From: Guyparkeria sp. WRN-7
GTDB lineage: Bacteria; Pseudomonadota; Gammaproteobacteria; Halothiobacillales; Halothiobacillaceae
Direction: 5' to 3'
NCBI RefSeq assembly: GCF_001641825.1
Contig: NZ_LRFH01000002.1
Location: forward strand, 62,001 to 126,000
DNA length: 64,000 nucleotides
Part shown: piece after piece, positions 37,373-45,694 of the stretch
Numbering within the stretch: the stretch's first letter is position 1
Layout of the letters: the number at the start of each line of letters is the position of its first letter
The notes under the pieces: model-generated
The model's database searches: none
Seen by the model: only the letters and a program-made list of their open reading frames with translations
Told to the model about the DNA's origin: nothing
Program-made: the position numbers and the translations under genes

Positions 37373-39217
37373 GTGCCGCGACTTGATGCCCCCTGCCCCT
37401 CGAACCAGCCCGACCTGCGCAGTTGGCGGCCGGACGGGTCGGGGGCCAACCGCCTTGCCCTGACGACCCTGCTCATCCTGCTGATCGCCGCCCTGGCCCT
37501 TCCCGGCGCACACGCGGCCTCAAAACCGGAACTGCACGTCCTGATCGACGTATCCGGCTCGATGAAGAAGACCGACCCCGAGAACCTGCGCAAGCCGGCC
37601 CTGCGATTGCTGGGTGACCTGGTACCGGAACAGAGCCGCGTGCAGGTCGACCTGTTCGGCAACCGCATCACCACCGTGCTGCCCGCCTCCGAGGCGACCG
37701 GCGAAACCAAGCGCGGCATGCGCGAGGCGGCGGGACGCATCCGCTCCAACGAACCATTCACCGACATACCCGCCGCACTCGAGGCCGCAAACCGCGTCTG
37801 GGGCGAGGAGACGCAACGGAACATCATCCTGTTGTCCGACGGCAAGGTGGACATCTCGCCCGACGAGGCAGTCAACGAACGCGCCACCGCCCGGTTGCGC
37901 GAACAGGTCATCCCGACGCTGATCGACAAGGACGTGCAGGTGCATACCGTGGCCCTGTCGGAGGCGGCCGATGCCGCAATCCTGACCGAGATTGCCGAAC
38001 GCACGGGCGGGCTGGCTCTGAGCGCACGCAGCAACGCCGATCTGCAGCGCGTGTTCCTGTCATTGTTCGAGGCCACCGCCCCGCGCACCGGGGTGCCGCT
38101 GGTGGAAAACCGTTTCCGCGTCGACGACAGCATCAGTGAACTGACCCTGGTCGTCTTTCGCGAGGATGGGGCCGAACCGACACGTATCAAGCTTCCCGAC
38201 GGCGGCGAAGTCGACGCGACGCTGGCCGCGCGCCTCGAGGACTGGCGCTGGGACGACAGCGCCGGGCGCGACCTGATCACCATCACCGACCCACCGGCCG
38301 GCAGCTGGCAGATCCTCGCTGCCGAGGACCCCGACAATCGTGCCCTGGTCATCACCGACCTCAAGCTCGGCATGCCCGACCTTCCCAGCCGCATCTACCC
38401 GGGCGAGACCATCGACGGCCAGCTGCTTCTCACCAACCACGGCGAACCGATCGTCGAACCGCGACTCACCGACGACATCAACGCGTCGGTCCAGGTCAGT
38501 GATCCCGTGGGAAATTCCGTCGACGAGCTCGCGCTCAACGATGTGGGCGCCGATCCCGACGTGCTCGGCGGTGATGGGGTCTATCACTTCCGCATTCACA
38601 TCACCGACGACCCCGGCATTTACACGCTGGAAGGACGCGCCAGCGGTCCGACCTTCGAGCGGGTGATTCGCAAGAAGGTGGCCCTGGCACGAACTCAACC
38701 ATTCGAGGCCCGCGTCGAGATCGAAGCCGCCACGGACAATGGCGAGGGAACGCAGGCGACGCCTGCGCAACGCCGCCTGGTCGTCGAGCAGGACGTTTCG
38801 GTACTGGCCCCGGCCGCCTCGCGGATCGAGGCGCGGATCTTGTGCTCGGCGTCCGGGCCGACGGCGATCGAGGCCTCGCTCGCCGCCGCAACCAATCGCA
38901 TCGACCTTCCCGCCGGGACGATCCGACAGGACTGCCAGTTGTCCGGCAAGATTACCGGCCGGACCCGCGATGGCCGCGACATCACGCTCCCCCTGGCGCT
39001 TGAGGTGCCGGGGGTCGAACCGGTCGAAGCGGCCAAAGACAAGACCGAATCACCCGAGCCCGCCGCCGGCGACGAGGCGCACCAGAAGCAAGGCAACCCG
39101 TGGATCGCCGCGCTCATCGGGCTGGCCGGGCTCGCCCTGCTCGCACTGATCGGCTGGCTCTGGCACGCCGCCAACAAACGCAAGAAACAGCGTCTGATTC
39201 GCGCGGCACGCGCCTGA
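37373..39217 (+). CDS. vWA-domain membrane protein of unknown function (~614 aa)
   Basis: Not assigned to a known system. Order from the GTG I favour: basic N-region, hydrophobic signal segment (~27-48) ending AHA, a von Willebrand A domain with intact MIDAS start DVSGS (Asp59, Ser61, Ser63), an Ig-like region with DVGADPDVLGGDGVY (similar to choice-of-anchor X domains), a Pro/Glu spacer, one C-terminal helix (WIAALIGLAGLALLALIGWLW) and a cationic tail KRKKQRLIRAARA. So most of it should be periplasmic. Gammaproteobacterial vWA proteins of this build exist without known function. The start is uncertain (37295 or 37339 are alternatives). The next gene follows 47 bases later. Confidence 0.8.
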   Translation: MPRLDAPCPSNQPDLRSWRPDGSGANRLALTTLLILLIAALALPGAHAASKPELHVLIDVSGSMKKTDPENLRKPALRLLGDLVPEQSRVQVDLFGNRITTVLPASEATGETKRGMREAAGRIRSNEPFTDIPAALEAANRVWGEETQRNIILLSDGKVDISPDEAVNERATARLREQVIPTLIDKDVQVHTVALSEAADAAILTEIAERTGGLALSARSNADLQRVFLSLFEATAPRTGVPLVENRFRVDDSISELTLVVFREDGAEPTRIKLPDGGEVDATLAARLEDWRWDDSAGRDLITITDPPAGSWQILAAEDPDNRALVITDLKLGMPDLPSRIYPGETIDGQLLLTNHGEPIVEPRLTDDINASVQVSDPVGNSVDELALNDVGADPDVLGGDGVYHFRIHITDDPGIYTLEGRASGPTFERVIRKKVALARTQPFEARVEIEAATDNGEGTQATPAQRRLVVEQDVSVLAPAASRIEARILCSASGPTAIEASLAAATNRIDLPAGTIRQDCQLSGKITGRTRDGRDITLPLALEVPGVEPVEAAKDKTESPEPAAGDEAHQKQGNPWIAALIGLAGLALLALIGWLWHAANKRKKQRLIRAARA

Positions 39218-39264
39218 AACCAAACCATTACTCGCCAATTCGACACAGCACGGAATCCCGACAC

Positions 39265-40704
39265 ATGCTCGACTACTTCATGAGTTCCGACTGGGCCATC
39301 ATCGCCACCGAACTGCTGGCCGGCTTCTTCGTTCTCAGCGTGATCCTGGCGGTCCTGGTCTGGCGAGGTCAGCGCCGCCACAGTGACGCCGCCGAACGCT
39401 TACTGGACGACCGCGACCCCATCCTGAAGGCCACCGAAGAGATGGTCGGGCGGCAGATCGAACGTATCTGGCCGGGCATGAAGCTCGACGAAGAGCAACA
39501 ACAGATTTACGCCGACCGCAGCCTTGATGCGGTCGAGGCCATGGTCGAGCCGTGGCTCGAGCCGAAACGACATGACCTCAGTGGCGTCGCCCGTCAATTC
39601 CAGCGGGTCCGGCAGGAAGACCTGGAGCAGCTGCTGTCCCTGGCCCGAGAACACGCGGATGCCAGTCAGGCCGACGACGAACGCGTGACCGAGCTGGAAC
39701 AGGAAGTCGAGGAACTGCGCACGCAACGCGACCGACAGGCCAATCACCTCAACGAATCGCTGGAAACCGTCAACGTCATGGTGCGCGAGTACGGACGCAA
39801 GTTCGACTACAACGAGGAGCCCCACGTCGCCACCGTGCTCAAGGCGATCGTGATGATCGAGGAGATGGAAGCCGGCGCGGACTGCGAAACCGCCCAGCAA
39901 CGCGCCGAGAACATTTTCAGCGAGGACCTGGTGGCGTCGGCCGCCCCGGTCGAAGAGACCGCGCCCGCCGAGAGTGAGGATCCGGCGGCTGAGGATTCCG
40001 CCGCCGCAAAATCGGAGTCAATCGACGCCGCGGACGAAATGGCCGCGGCAATGGCAATGGAATCCGCCGCCTCCACCGACACCGACAGCATCGACGTCGG
40101 TGGTGAGCAGACCGGTCGTCGAGAGCCGACCGAGGCAATGGAGGCCGCGACAAGCGAACCGGGTGACAGCGCAGCGGCAACTCCCGCCCCCGAGACCGAA
40201 ACCGAGACCGACGCAGGAAGCGGTGACGAGGATATCGACGCACTGATCGCCCAGGCTCAGGAATCCACTGCGGCGACTGCCGCGGCCACCGAAGCGGCGA
40301 GCGCTTCTGCCGACGATGGACAAAAAGCCACCAACGCGGAGGCATCGGACACGGACATAGCGGCCGAGCCGGACCAGCCCACGGCGACAGCCACGACCAC
40401 TGCGCCAATGCCCGATGAGCCGGAGAACGCGGGGAAAGAGGACATGGCGGCTGAAACCCCTGCCGAGTCGCCGGCGCCCGCGGCGGCCACACCGGAGCGC
40501 GAAGCCCCGGAGACGAACGAGAGCCCAAGCGAAACCGGTGACGAGGATGCCGACGACAACGGCGTGATCGATCTCGACGATGTCGAGATCCCCGAAGAGG
40601 AAAAGGAAACCTCGAACGGGGACACCAACGAGTTCGACCTCGACGACATCGATGCCCTGCTGGACGCGGAGATCGCGAAAAAGCACGGCAAGTCACAGGA
40701 CTGA
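39265..40704 (+). CDS. Membrane-anchored acidic coiled-coil protein, unknown function (479 aa)
   Basis: I do not recognise this protein. From ATG 39265: one N-terminal helix (residues ~9-33), a conserved-looking globular part to ~110 (AAERLLDDRDPILKATEEMV, PGMKLDEEQQQIYADRSLD), a coiled coil (~130-180, TELEQEVEELRTQRDRQ), the segment EYGRKFDYNEEPHVATVLKA, then ~250 residues of Ala/Glu/Asp/Thr-rich low complexity. Two similar acidic motifs, DIDALI (323-328) and DDIDALL (460-466), stand out; the tail ends KKHGKSQD. The rest should be cytoplasmic. It is probably co-transcribed with the vWA gene. Confidence 0.8.
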   Translation: MLDYFMSSDWAIIATELLAGFFVLSVILAVLVWRGQRRHSDAAERLLDDRDPILKATEEMVGRQIERIWPGMKLDEEQQQIYADRSLDAVEAMVEPWLEPKRHDLSGVARQFQRVRQEDLEQLLSLAREHADASQADDERVTELEQEVEELRTQRDRQANHLNESLETVNVMVREYGRKFDYNEEPHVATVLKAIVMIEEMEAGADCETAQQRAENIFSEDLVASAAPVEETAPAESEDPAAEDSAAAKSESIDAADEMAAAMAMESAASTDTDSIDVGGEQTGRREPTEAMEAATSEPGDSAAATPAPETETETDAGSGDEDIDALIAQAQESTAATAAATEAASASADDGQKATNAEASDTDIAAEPDQPTATATTTAPMPDEPENAGKEDMAAETPAESPAPAAATPEREAPETNESPSETGDEDADDNGVIDLDDVEIPEEEKETSNGDTNEFDLDDIDALLDAEIAKKHGKSQD

Positions 40705-40708
40705 CATG

Positions 40709-40731
40709 AAAAACCCCGGCATGAGCCGGGG
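40709..40731 (-). terminator. Rho-independent terminator after murB
   Basis: On the minus strand CCCCGGC-TCAT-GCCGGGG then TTTTT, about 100 bases after the murB stop. On the plus strand the hairpin lies just after the acidic protein gene but lacks a U tract. Confidence 0.8.
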
Positions 40732-40830
40732 GGCGTGTTCACTTGCTTTGGCCCGAGGCACCAAGGGGATATCCGGGAAAAGTACCAAGCGATGCACTCG
40801 TCGCCTTCGCTCCGGCCCCTTCCCGCTCGC

Positions 40831-41937
40831 TCACCCGCGCTCGGCGAGGGATCGATCGGTGATGCATTCGGGCTCGACGACCAGGTCGATGGCGAAGATG
40901 TCCCTGACCCGCGCCCGCACGAATTCGGCGAAGCGTGCGAAAACCTCGCCGCTAGACCCACCGTAATGCTCGAGCACGAGGGCATGTCGGCTTGACACCC
41001 CAACAGCCCCGTCGCGATAACCGCGCAGGTCAGCCTGTTCGATGAGCCAACCGGCCGGGATCTTCACGCCCTCCTCGACCGGAAACTGTGGCATTCCCGG
41101 CCAGCGTTCGGCCAGCGCCTGTGCTCGCGAGGGCGTCACCACGGGATTGTGGAAGAAGCTGCCGGCGCTTCCGGGTAATCGCGACCGCCAGTCGGGCAGC
41201 TTGCTCAACCGCACCCGCGTGATCATTTCGGCGTATGCCAGTGGCGACATCTCCGCCGCGGGCAGTCCCGTGGTTTCCTGCCACTCGGCCAGCGCGTCTT
41301 CCAGGCCCGGATAGGCCGTCGGCGGCCAGTCGGCCGGCGGCGTGGTCGAGAGGGCCAGCCCCACCCGCAAAATCAGCCATCGGCCGGCTTGGGTCTTGAA
41401 ACGGCTGCTGCGATAGCCGAAGCGACAGTCGTTCCGATCGAGATGACGCAGGCAGCCGGCGTTCCGGTCCCAGGCTTCTACCCAGCGAACCCGGTCACCC
41501 AGTTCGACCCCATAGGCACCGACGTTCTGCATCGGTGCGGCACCGACAGTCCCCGGTATCTCGGCGAGCGCCTCCAGGCCGAACCAGCCACGGGCGGCCG
41601 TCTCGCGGACCAGCTGATCCAGTCCCATTCCGCCTTCGGCCACCAGGTCGACCCGATCGGCGCTGTGGCGTTCGACCCACCACTTCGCGGCCGCCAGGTG
41701 CACGGTCTGCTCGAGCCATGGGCAAACGAACACCACGTTCGAACCACCACCGAGCACGCGCGTCGTCGGGTCAGCGAGCCATTGCGCCACCTCGGGCTGC
41801 GTCAGGGTCTCGTTATCGAGACGGTGAAGGATCAGCGCCCGTGATGCATGGGCCGGCAGGCGCAAGGTATTCTCCAGCGCCATGTCCTCGCGCCATTCCC
41901 ACGCCGGGGTTTGCTGGCCCGGTTCAGTACCGTTCAT
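40831..41937 (-). CDS. murB: UDP-N-acetylenolpyruvoylglucosamine reductase
   Basis: Second step of peptidoglycan precursor synthesis: NADPH and FAD-dependent reduction to UDP-MurNAc. 368 residues of the E. coli (type I) form, with FAD site RVLGGGSNVVF, the catalytic serine region GSAGSFFHNP and the late Glu in VVEPE. The start ATG 41937 overlaps the preceding glycosyltransferase stop as ATGA. The first ~20 residues are extra compared with E. coli MurB. Confidence 0.96.
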   Translation of the reverse strand: MNGTEPGQQTPAWEWREDMALENTLRLPAHASRALILHRLDNETLTQPEVAQWLADPTTRVLGGGSNVVFVCPWLEQTVHLAAAKWWVERHSADRVDLVAEGGMGLDQLVRETAARGWFGLEALAEIPGTVGAAPMQNVGAYGVELGDRVRWVEAWDRNAGCLRHLDRNDCRFGYRSSRFKTQAGRWLILRVGLALSTTPPADWPPTAYPGLEDALAEWQETTGLPAAEMSPLAYAEMITRVRLSKLPDWRSRLPGSAGSFFHNPVVTPSRAQALAERWPGMPQFPVEEGVKIPAGWLIEQADLRGYRDGAVGVSSRHALVLEHYGGSSGEVFARFAEFVRARVRDIFAIDLVVEPECITDRSLAERG

Positions 41938-42911
41938 TCACCGCGACCATCACTGGACTCGCCGTCGGCCGCCGACTCGACCGCTTCGGATTCTTCCGGA
42001 AGCTCGATAGGGGCTTCGCCGTGCGTAATCACCTGGATGATCGACTCCACCACGATTTCCGGTTGATTCATGGGGCGGCGATCGACGTTGATCAGCTTCT
42101 GCTTGGAACGACGCGTGGTGATCACACCGTTGGTCTTCGCCTCGTCGTCTGCACAGACGCAAACCCCGGGGATGCCCAGCGCCGCGGCAAGCCAGCCGGT
42201 GAGATTGTTGCCTGTCAGGACGTAGCGACTCTGCGTCAGGCGGCGCTGCCACTCGTCCGGCTCGGCGGGCGGCTGGGCACCGACGTCATCGATCGACACA
42301 CCGGTTTGTTCGAGCCGACGACGGATCAGGTCGACGCCTGATGCATCGAAGGGCAAGGCCGCGGGATCGAAAAGCAGATCGGTCACCACCGGTTCGGCCT
42401 CGATGGACAGGCCGTAATCCGGGTTGAGGTCGTACAGCGAATATTCGAGCACGGCGGCCAGCAGCACGCGGACTGCCTGAATGCGATGCAGGTCTTCCGG
42501 GATCGGATATTGCGAATCGTACGGCTGCCGCGTCGGGAGCTTGCCCTTGGAGGGACGAGCCACACCAACCGACGTGCCACGCAGCCGCTTGGTCGCCGCC
42601 AGCGTTTCCGGAAGACCGTAGGGATCAATGGCGTACTCGGCTTCCTCGAGCTTCGGGTGGTCTCGCAGCACCTCCTTCCAGGCGCGCCCGACACGCCAGC
42701 CCGCCGGCGTCCAGCGCGAGGCGGTCAGTTCGGAAAGATCGAACACCACCACCTCGTCGACAGCGGGGTGCCGACGAAACCATTCGGCCGCGGCAGGGCC
42801 GGTAATGATACTGAACGCTAGGCCCGGCTTCGCTCGGGCAGCATCGGTAAGGGCGGGAAAGCTGGGGATGACCTCGTCCGGGAGGTCGGGGGCGACAATC
42901 GCGATACGCAT
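41934..42911 (-). CDS. Glycosyltransferase family 9 (heptosyltransferase)-like protein
   Basis: Probable GT-B glycosyltransferase of the lipopolysaccharide heptosyltransferase group. 325 residues from ATG 42911: the N-terminus MRIAIVAPDLPDEVIPSFPALTDA follows the WaaC/WaaF pattern but lacks their GDV/GDxL motif, and the late region GNNLTGWLAAALGIPGVCV matches the donor-binding domain. The C-terminal ~30 residues are acidic and probably disordered. No other LPS-core genes adjoin, and the sequence is divergent, so donor and acceptor are open. Coupled to murB by an ATGA overlap. Confidence 0.7.
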   Translation of the reverse strand: MRIAIVAPDLPDEVIPSFPALTDAARAKPGLAFSIITGPAAAEWFRRHPAVDEVVVFDLSELTASRWTPAGWRVGRAWKEVLRDHPKLEEAEYAIDPYGLPETLAATKRLRGTSVGVARPSKGKLPTRQPYDSQYPIPEDLHRIQAVRVLLAAVLEYSLYDLNPDYGLSIEAEPVVTDLLFDPAALPFDASGVDLIRRRLEQTGVSIDDVGAQPPAEPDEWQRRLTQSRYVLTGNNLTGWLAAALGIPGVCVCADDEAKTNGVITTRRSKQKLINVDRRPMNQPEIVVESIIQVITHGEAPIELPEESEAVESAADGESSDGRGE

Positions 42912-43190
42912 GCGGTCGGACGTCCTGAAAAGAAAACGGTTGGCGCTGCCTGCCATTCCGTCCGCGACAATCCCGGGCCGTCCGACCGGCCGTCCCGGTC
43001 GCCGGCGGGTCCACTCCCCTGCGGAAGGTGGTGGGCGGTTGCTCGACGGATCGGAATCCAGGGCAAGCCTGCATGCTAAACTGCCGCGCCCTGAATAACC
43101 AATCATCACCAATGCCGCCCCCGGGATGCACTGCCGCTCGCGGCCCTAGTCTCCCGGCCAGTCACAACGTTCAACGAAACTCGGAACCGC

Positions 43191-45260
43191 ATGGACAACC
43201 AACGCCGGATTCTCGTCACCTCCGCCCTGCCCTATGCCAACGGTCCACTGCATCTCGGCCACGTCATCGAGACCATCCAGACGGACATCTGGGTGCGCGC
43301 GCAGAACCTGTTCGGCAACGACTGCCGCTATGTCTGCGCCGACGACACCCACGGCACGCCCATCATGTTGCGCGCCAAGCAGGAAGGCATCACGCCCGAG
43401 GAGCTGATCGCCAAGATCCATCGACTCCACGAAGCGGACTTCCAGGGGTTCGGCATCGGCTTCGACAACTTCGGCAGCACGCACACCGACGACAACCGCC
43501 GTATGGCCGAGGAAATCTTCGGCAAGCTGGATGCCGCCGGGCTGATCAGTCGCAAGACCATCAAGCAGGCCTTCGACGAGACCGAGCAGATGTTCCTGCC
43601 GGACCGCTTCATCAAGGGCACCTGCCCCAAGTGCGGCACCGACGACCAGTACGGCGACAACTGCGAGGCCTGCGGCGCGACCTATTCGCCGACCGAGCTC
43701 AAGAACCCGAAGTCGGTCCTCTCCGGAACCACGCCGGTCGAGCGTGACTCCGAGCATTACTTCTTCGACCTGCCCAAGATCGGCGACCGCCTCCAGACCT
43801 GGCTCGACGAGGCCCAGGTGCAGCCGTCGATCAAGGCGAAGCTCAACGAGTGGTTCGAGTCCGGTCTGCAGTCGTGGGACATCTCCCGGGATGCGCCCTA
43901 CTTCGGCTTCGAGATCCCCGGCGCGCCCGGCAAGTTCTTCTATGTCTGGCTGGATGCCCCCATCGGCTACATTGGCTCGTTCATCGAGCTGGCCCGCCGC
44001 GAAGGCCTGGACTTCGACGAATTCTGGGGCAAGGATGCCGACACCGAACTGGTGCACTTCATCGGCAAGGACATCGCCTACTTCCACACGCTGTTCTGGC
44101 CCGCCACGCTGATGGGCGCCGGCATGCGCACCCCCGATGCCATCCACGCCCACGGGTTCCTCACCCTTAACGGCGAGAAGATGAGCAAGTCGCGCGGCAC
44201 CTTCATCAAGGCCAAGACCTACCTCGAGCACCTTGACCCCGAAGCACTGCGCTACTACTTCGCCGCCAAGCTCGGCTCAGGCATCGACGACATCGACCTC
44301 AACCTCGAGGACTTCCGCTATCGCGTGAACGCGGACTTGGTTGGCAAGGTCGTCAACATCGCCAGCCGCTGCGCGGGCTTCATCAAGAAGCACTTCGACG
44401 GCAAACTCGCCTCCGCGCTCGAGCGTCCGGAACTGCATCGCGAAATGACCGATGCGGCCGCCGGCATCGCCGAGCGCTACGAGCGCCGCGAATACTCGGC
44501 CGCGATGCGCGAGATCATGGCGCTGGCCGACCGGGCCAACCAGTACATCGACGAGCGCAAGCCGTGGGTGCTGGCCAAGGACGAGGCCACCCGTGACGAG
44601 GTGCAAAACATCTGCACCGACGGCATCAACGCCTTCGCCGTGCTGATGACCTACCTCTCGCCCGTGCTGCCCAAACTCGCCGCGAAGGCCGCCGACTTCC
44701 TGAACGTGGAGGCGCTGACCTGGCAGGGACTGGATCAGCCGCTGCTCGATCACCCGATCAACAAGTTCAAGCCGATGATGCAACGCATCGAGGAATCCTC
44801 GCTCGAGTCGCTGCTCGAAGCGGCCAAGCAGGACGCGGCCGACGAGGCCAAGACCAAGGCGGGTGGTAACGCCGCGCAGAAGAAGGCCCCGCAGGAAAAA
44901 GCAGAAAAGCGCGAGATCGAGCCGATCGCCGAGACCATCGACATCAAGCAGTTCGGCGCCGTCGACCTGCGTATCGCCAGGATCCTCGAGGCCGATCACG
45001 TCGAGGGGGCGGACAAGCTGCTGCGCCTGTCGCTGGACATCGGCGAGGAGCGTCCGCGCCAGGTGTTCGCCGGCATCAAGGCTGCCTACGACCCGGCCTC
45101 CTTGGTGGGTCGACACACCGTGATGGTCGCTAACCTCGCGCCGCGCAAGATGAAGTTCGGCGTCTCCGAGGGCATGGTCCTGGCAGCCGGCTCGGGTGGC
45201 TCGGATCTGCACATCCTATCGCCCGACGAGGGCGCGACACCCGGTACGCGCGTTAAATAA
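43191..45260 (+). CDS. metG: Methionine--tRNA ligase
   Basis: Class I synthetase charging initiator and elongator tRNA-Met. 689 residues: HIGH-type motif LHLGH in [10 protein letters not shown], zinc knuckle [23 protein letters not shown] in [10 protein letters not shown], an anticodon-binding helical domain, a Lys/Ala linker (~560-575) and a C-terminal Arc1p-like tRNA-binding/dimerisation domain ([16 protein letters not shown]). Start ATG 43191. Two initiator tRNA genes lie directly downstream. Confidence 0.98.
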   Translation: MDNQRRILVTSALPYANGPLHLGHVIETIQTDIWVRAQNLFGNDCRYVCADDTHGTPIMLRAKQEGITPEELIAKIHRLHEADFQGFGIGFDNFGSTHTDDNRRMAEEIFGKLDAAGLISRKTIKQAFDETEQMFLPDRFIKGTCPKCGTDDQYGDNCEACGATYSPTELKNPKSVLSGTTPVERDSEHYFFDLPKIGDRLQTWLDEAQVQPSIKAKLNEWFESGLQSWDISRDAPYFGFEIPGAPGKFFYVWLDAPIGYIGSFIELARREGLDFDEFWGKDADTELVHFIGKDIAYFHTLFWPATLMGAGMRTPDAIHAHGFLTLNGEKMSKSRGTFIKAKTYLEHLDPEALRYYFAAKLGSGIDDIDLNLEDFRYRVNADLVGKVVNIASRCAGFIKKHFDGKLASALERPELHREMTDAAAGIAERYERREYSAAMREIMALADRANQYIDERKPWVLAKDEATRDEVQNICTDGINAFAVLMTYLSPVLPKLAAKAADFLNVEALTWQGLDQPLLDHPINKFKPMMQRIEESSLESLLEAAKQDAADEAKTKAGGNAAQKKAPQEKAEKREIEPIAETIDIKQFGAVDLRIARILEADHVEGADKLLRLSLDIGEERPRQVFAGIKAAYDPASLVGRHTVMVANLAPRKMKFGVSEGMVLAAGSGGSDLHILSPDEGATPGTRVK

Positions 45261-45281
45261 CGACGTCTGCCGTCGAGCGGG

Positions 45282-45309
45282 CCGAAATCGCTTTCTTTCG
45301 CGGTTTCGG
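45282..45309. other. Hairpin between metG and the tRNA genes
   Basis: CCGAAATCGC and GCGGTTTCGG form a ten-pair stem (one G-U) around an 8-base loop. There is no U tract, so termination is doubtful; it may stabilise the metG 3' end. Confidence 0.4.
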
Positions 45310-45322
45310 TCTCCGTGAGGGG

Positions 45323-45350
45323 ATGACAAACGGTGCCATCCGTGTATAAT
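45323..45350 (+). promoter_or_regulatory. Promoter of first tRNA-fMet
   Basis: ATGACA, 16 bases, TATAAT, then the GC-rich discriminator GCGC, 16 bases before the mature tRNA. GC-rich discriminators are typical of stringently controlled stable RNA promoters. Confidence 0.8.
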
Positions 45351-45365
45351 GCGCTTCATACCAGA

Positions 45366-45442
<77 letters not shown>

Positions 45443-45449
45443 GATCGAT

Positions 45450-45485
45450 AAAGGCCCCGGCAACCGCCGGGGCCTTTTGTTTTTC
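45450..45485 (+). terminator. Terminator of first tRNA-fMet
   Basis: AAGGCCCCGGC-AACC-GCCGGGGCCTT followed by TTGTTTTT, starting 8 bases after the CCA end. Confidence 0.92.
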
Positions 45486-45522
45486 GGGTCCGTTGTTGTC
45501 ACGACATCCGCGACGATATCCC

Positions 45523-45550
45523 TTGACAGGCAACCGCCGCTGCGTACAAT
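45523..45550 (+). promoter_or_regulatory. Promoter of second tRNA-fMet
   Basis: TTGACA, 16 bases, TACAAT, then discriminator GCGC. It occupies exactly the same offset to its tRNA as the first copy, but its -35 is the perfect consensus. Confidence 0.85.
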
Positions 45551-45565
45551 GCGCGCCATACCAGA

Positions 45566-45642
<77 letters not shown>

Positions 45643-45653
45643 GATCGAAAAAG

Positions 45654-45685
45654 AAAGCCCCGGGGCGATGCCTCGGGGCTTTTTT
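45654..45685 (+). terminator. Terminator of second tRNA-fMet
   Basis: AAAGCCCCG ... CGGGGCTTT followed by a run of T, 11 bases after the CCA end. It lies just before the convergent RND permease stop. Confidence 0.88.
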
Positions 45686-45694
45686 GTGCGCGCA

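Noticed and set aside
39949-40620. Low-complexity Ala/Glu/Asp region as a possible DNA repeat array
   Set aside because: No tandem unit repeats at the DNA level; the bias is at amino-acid level only.
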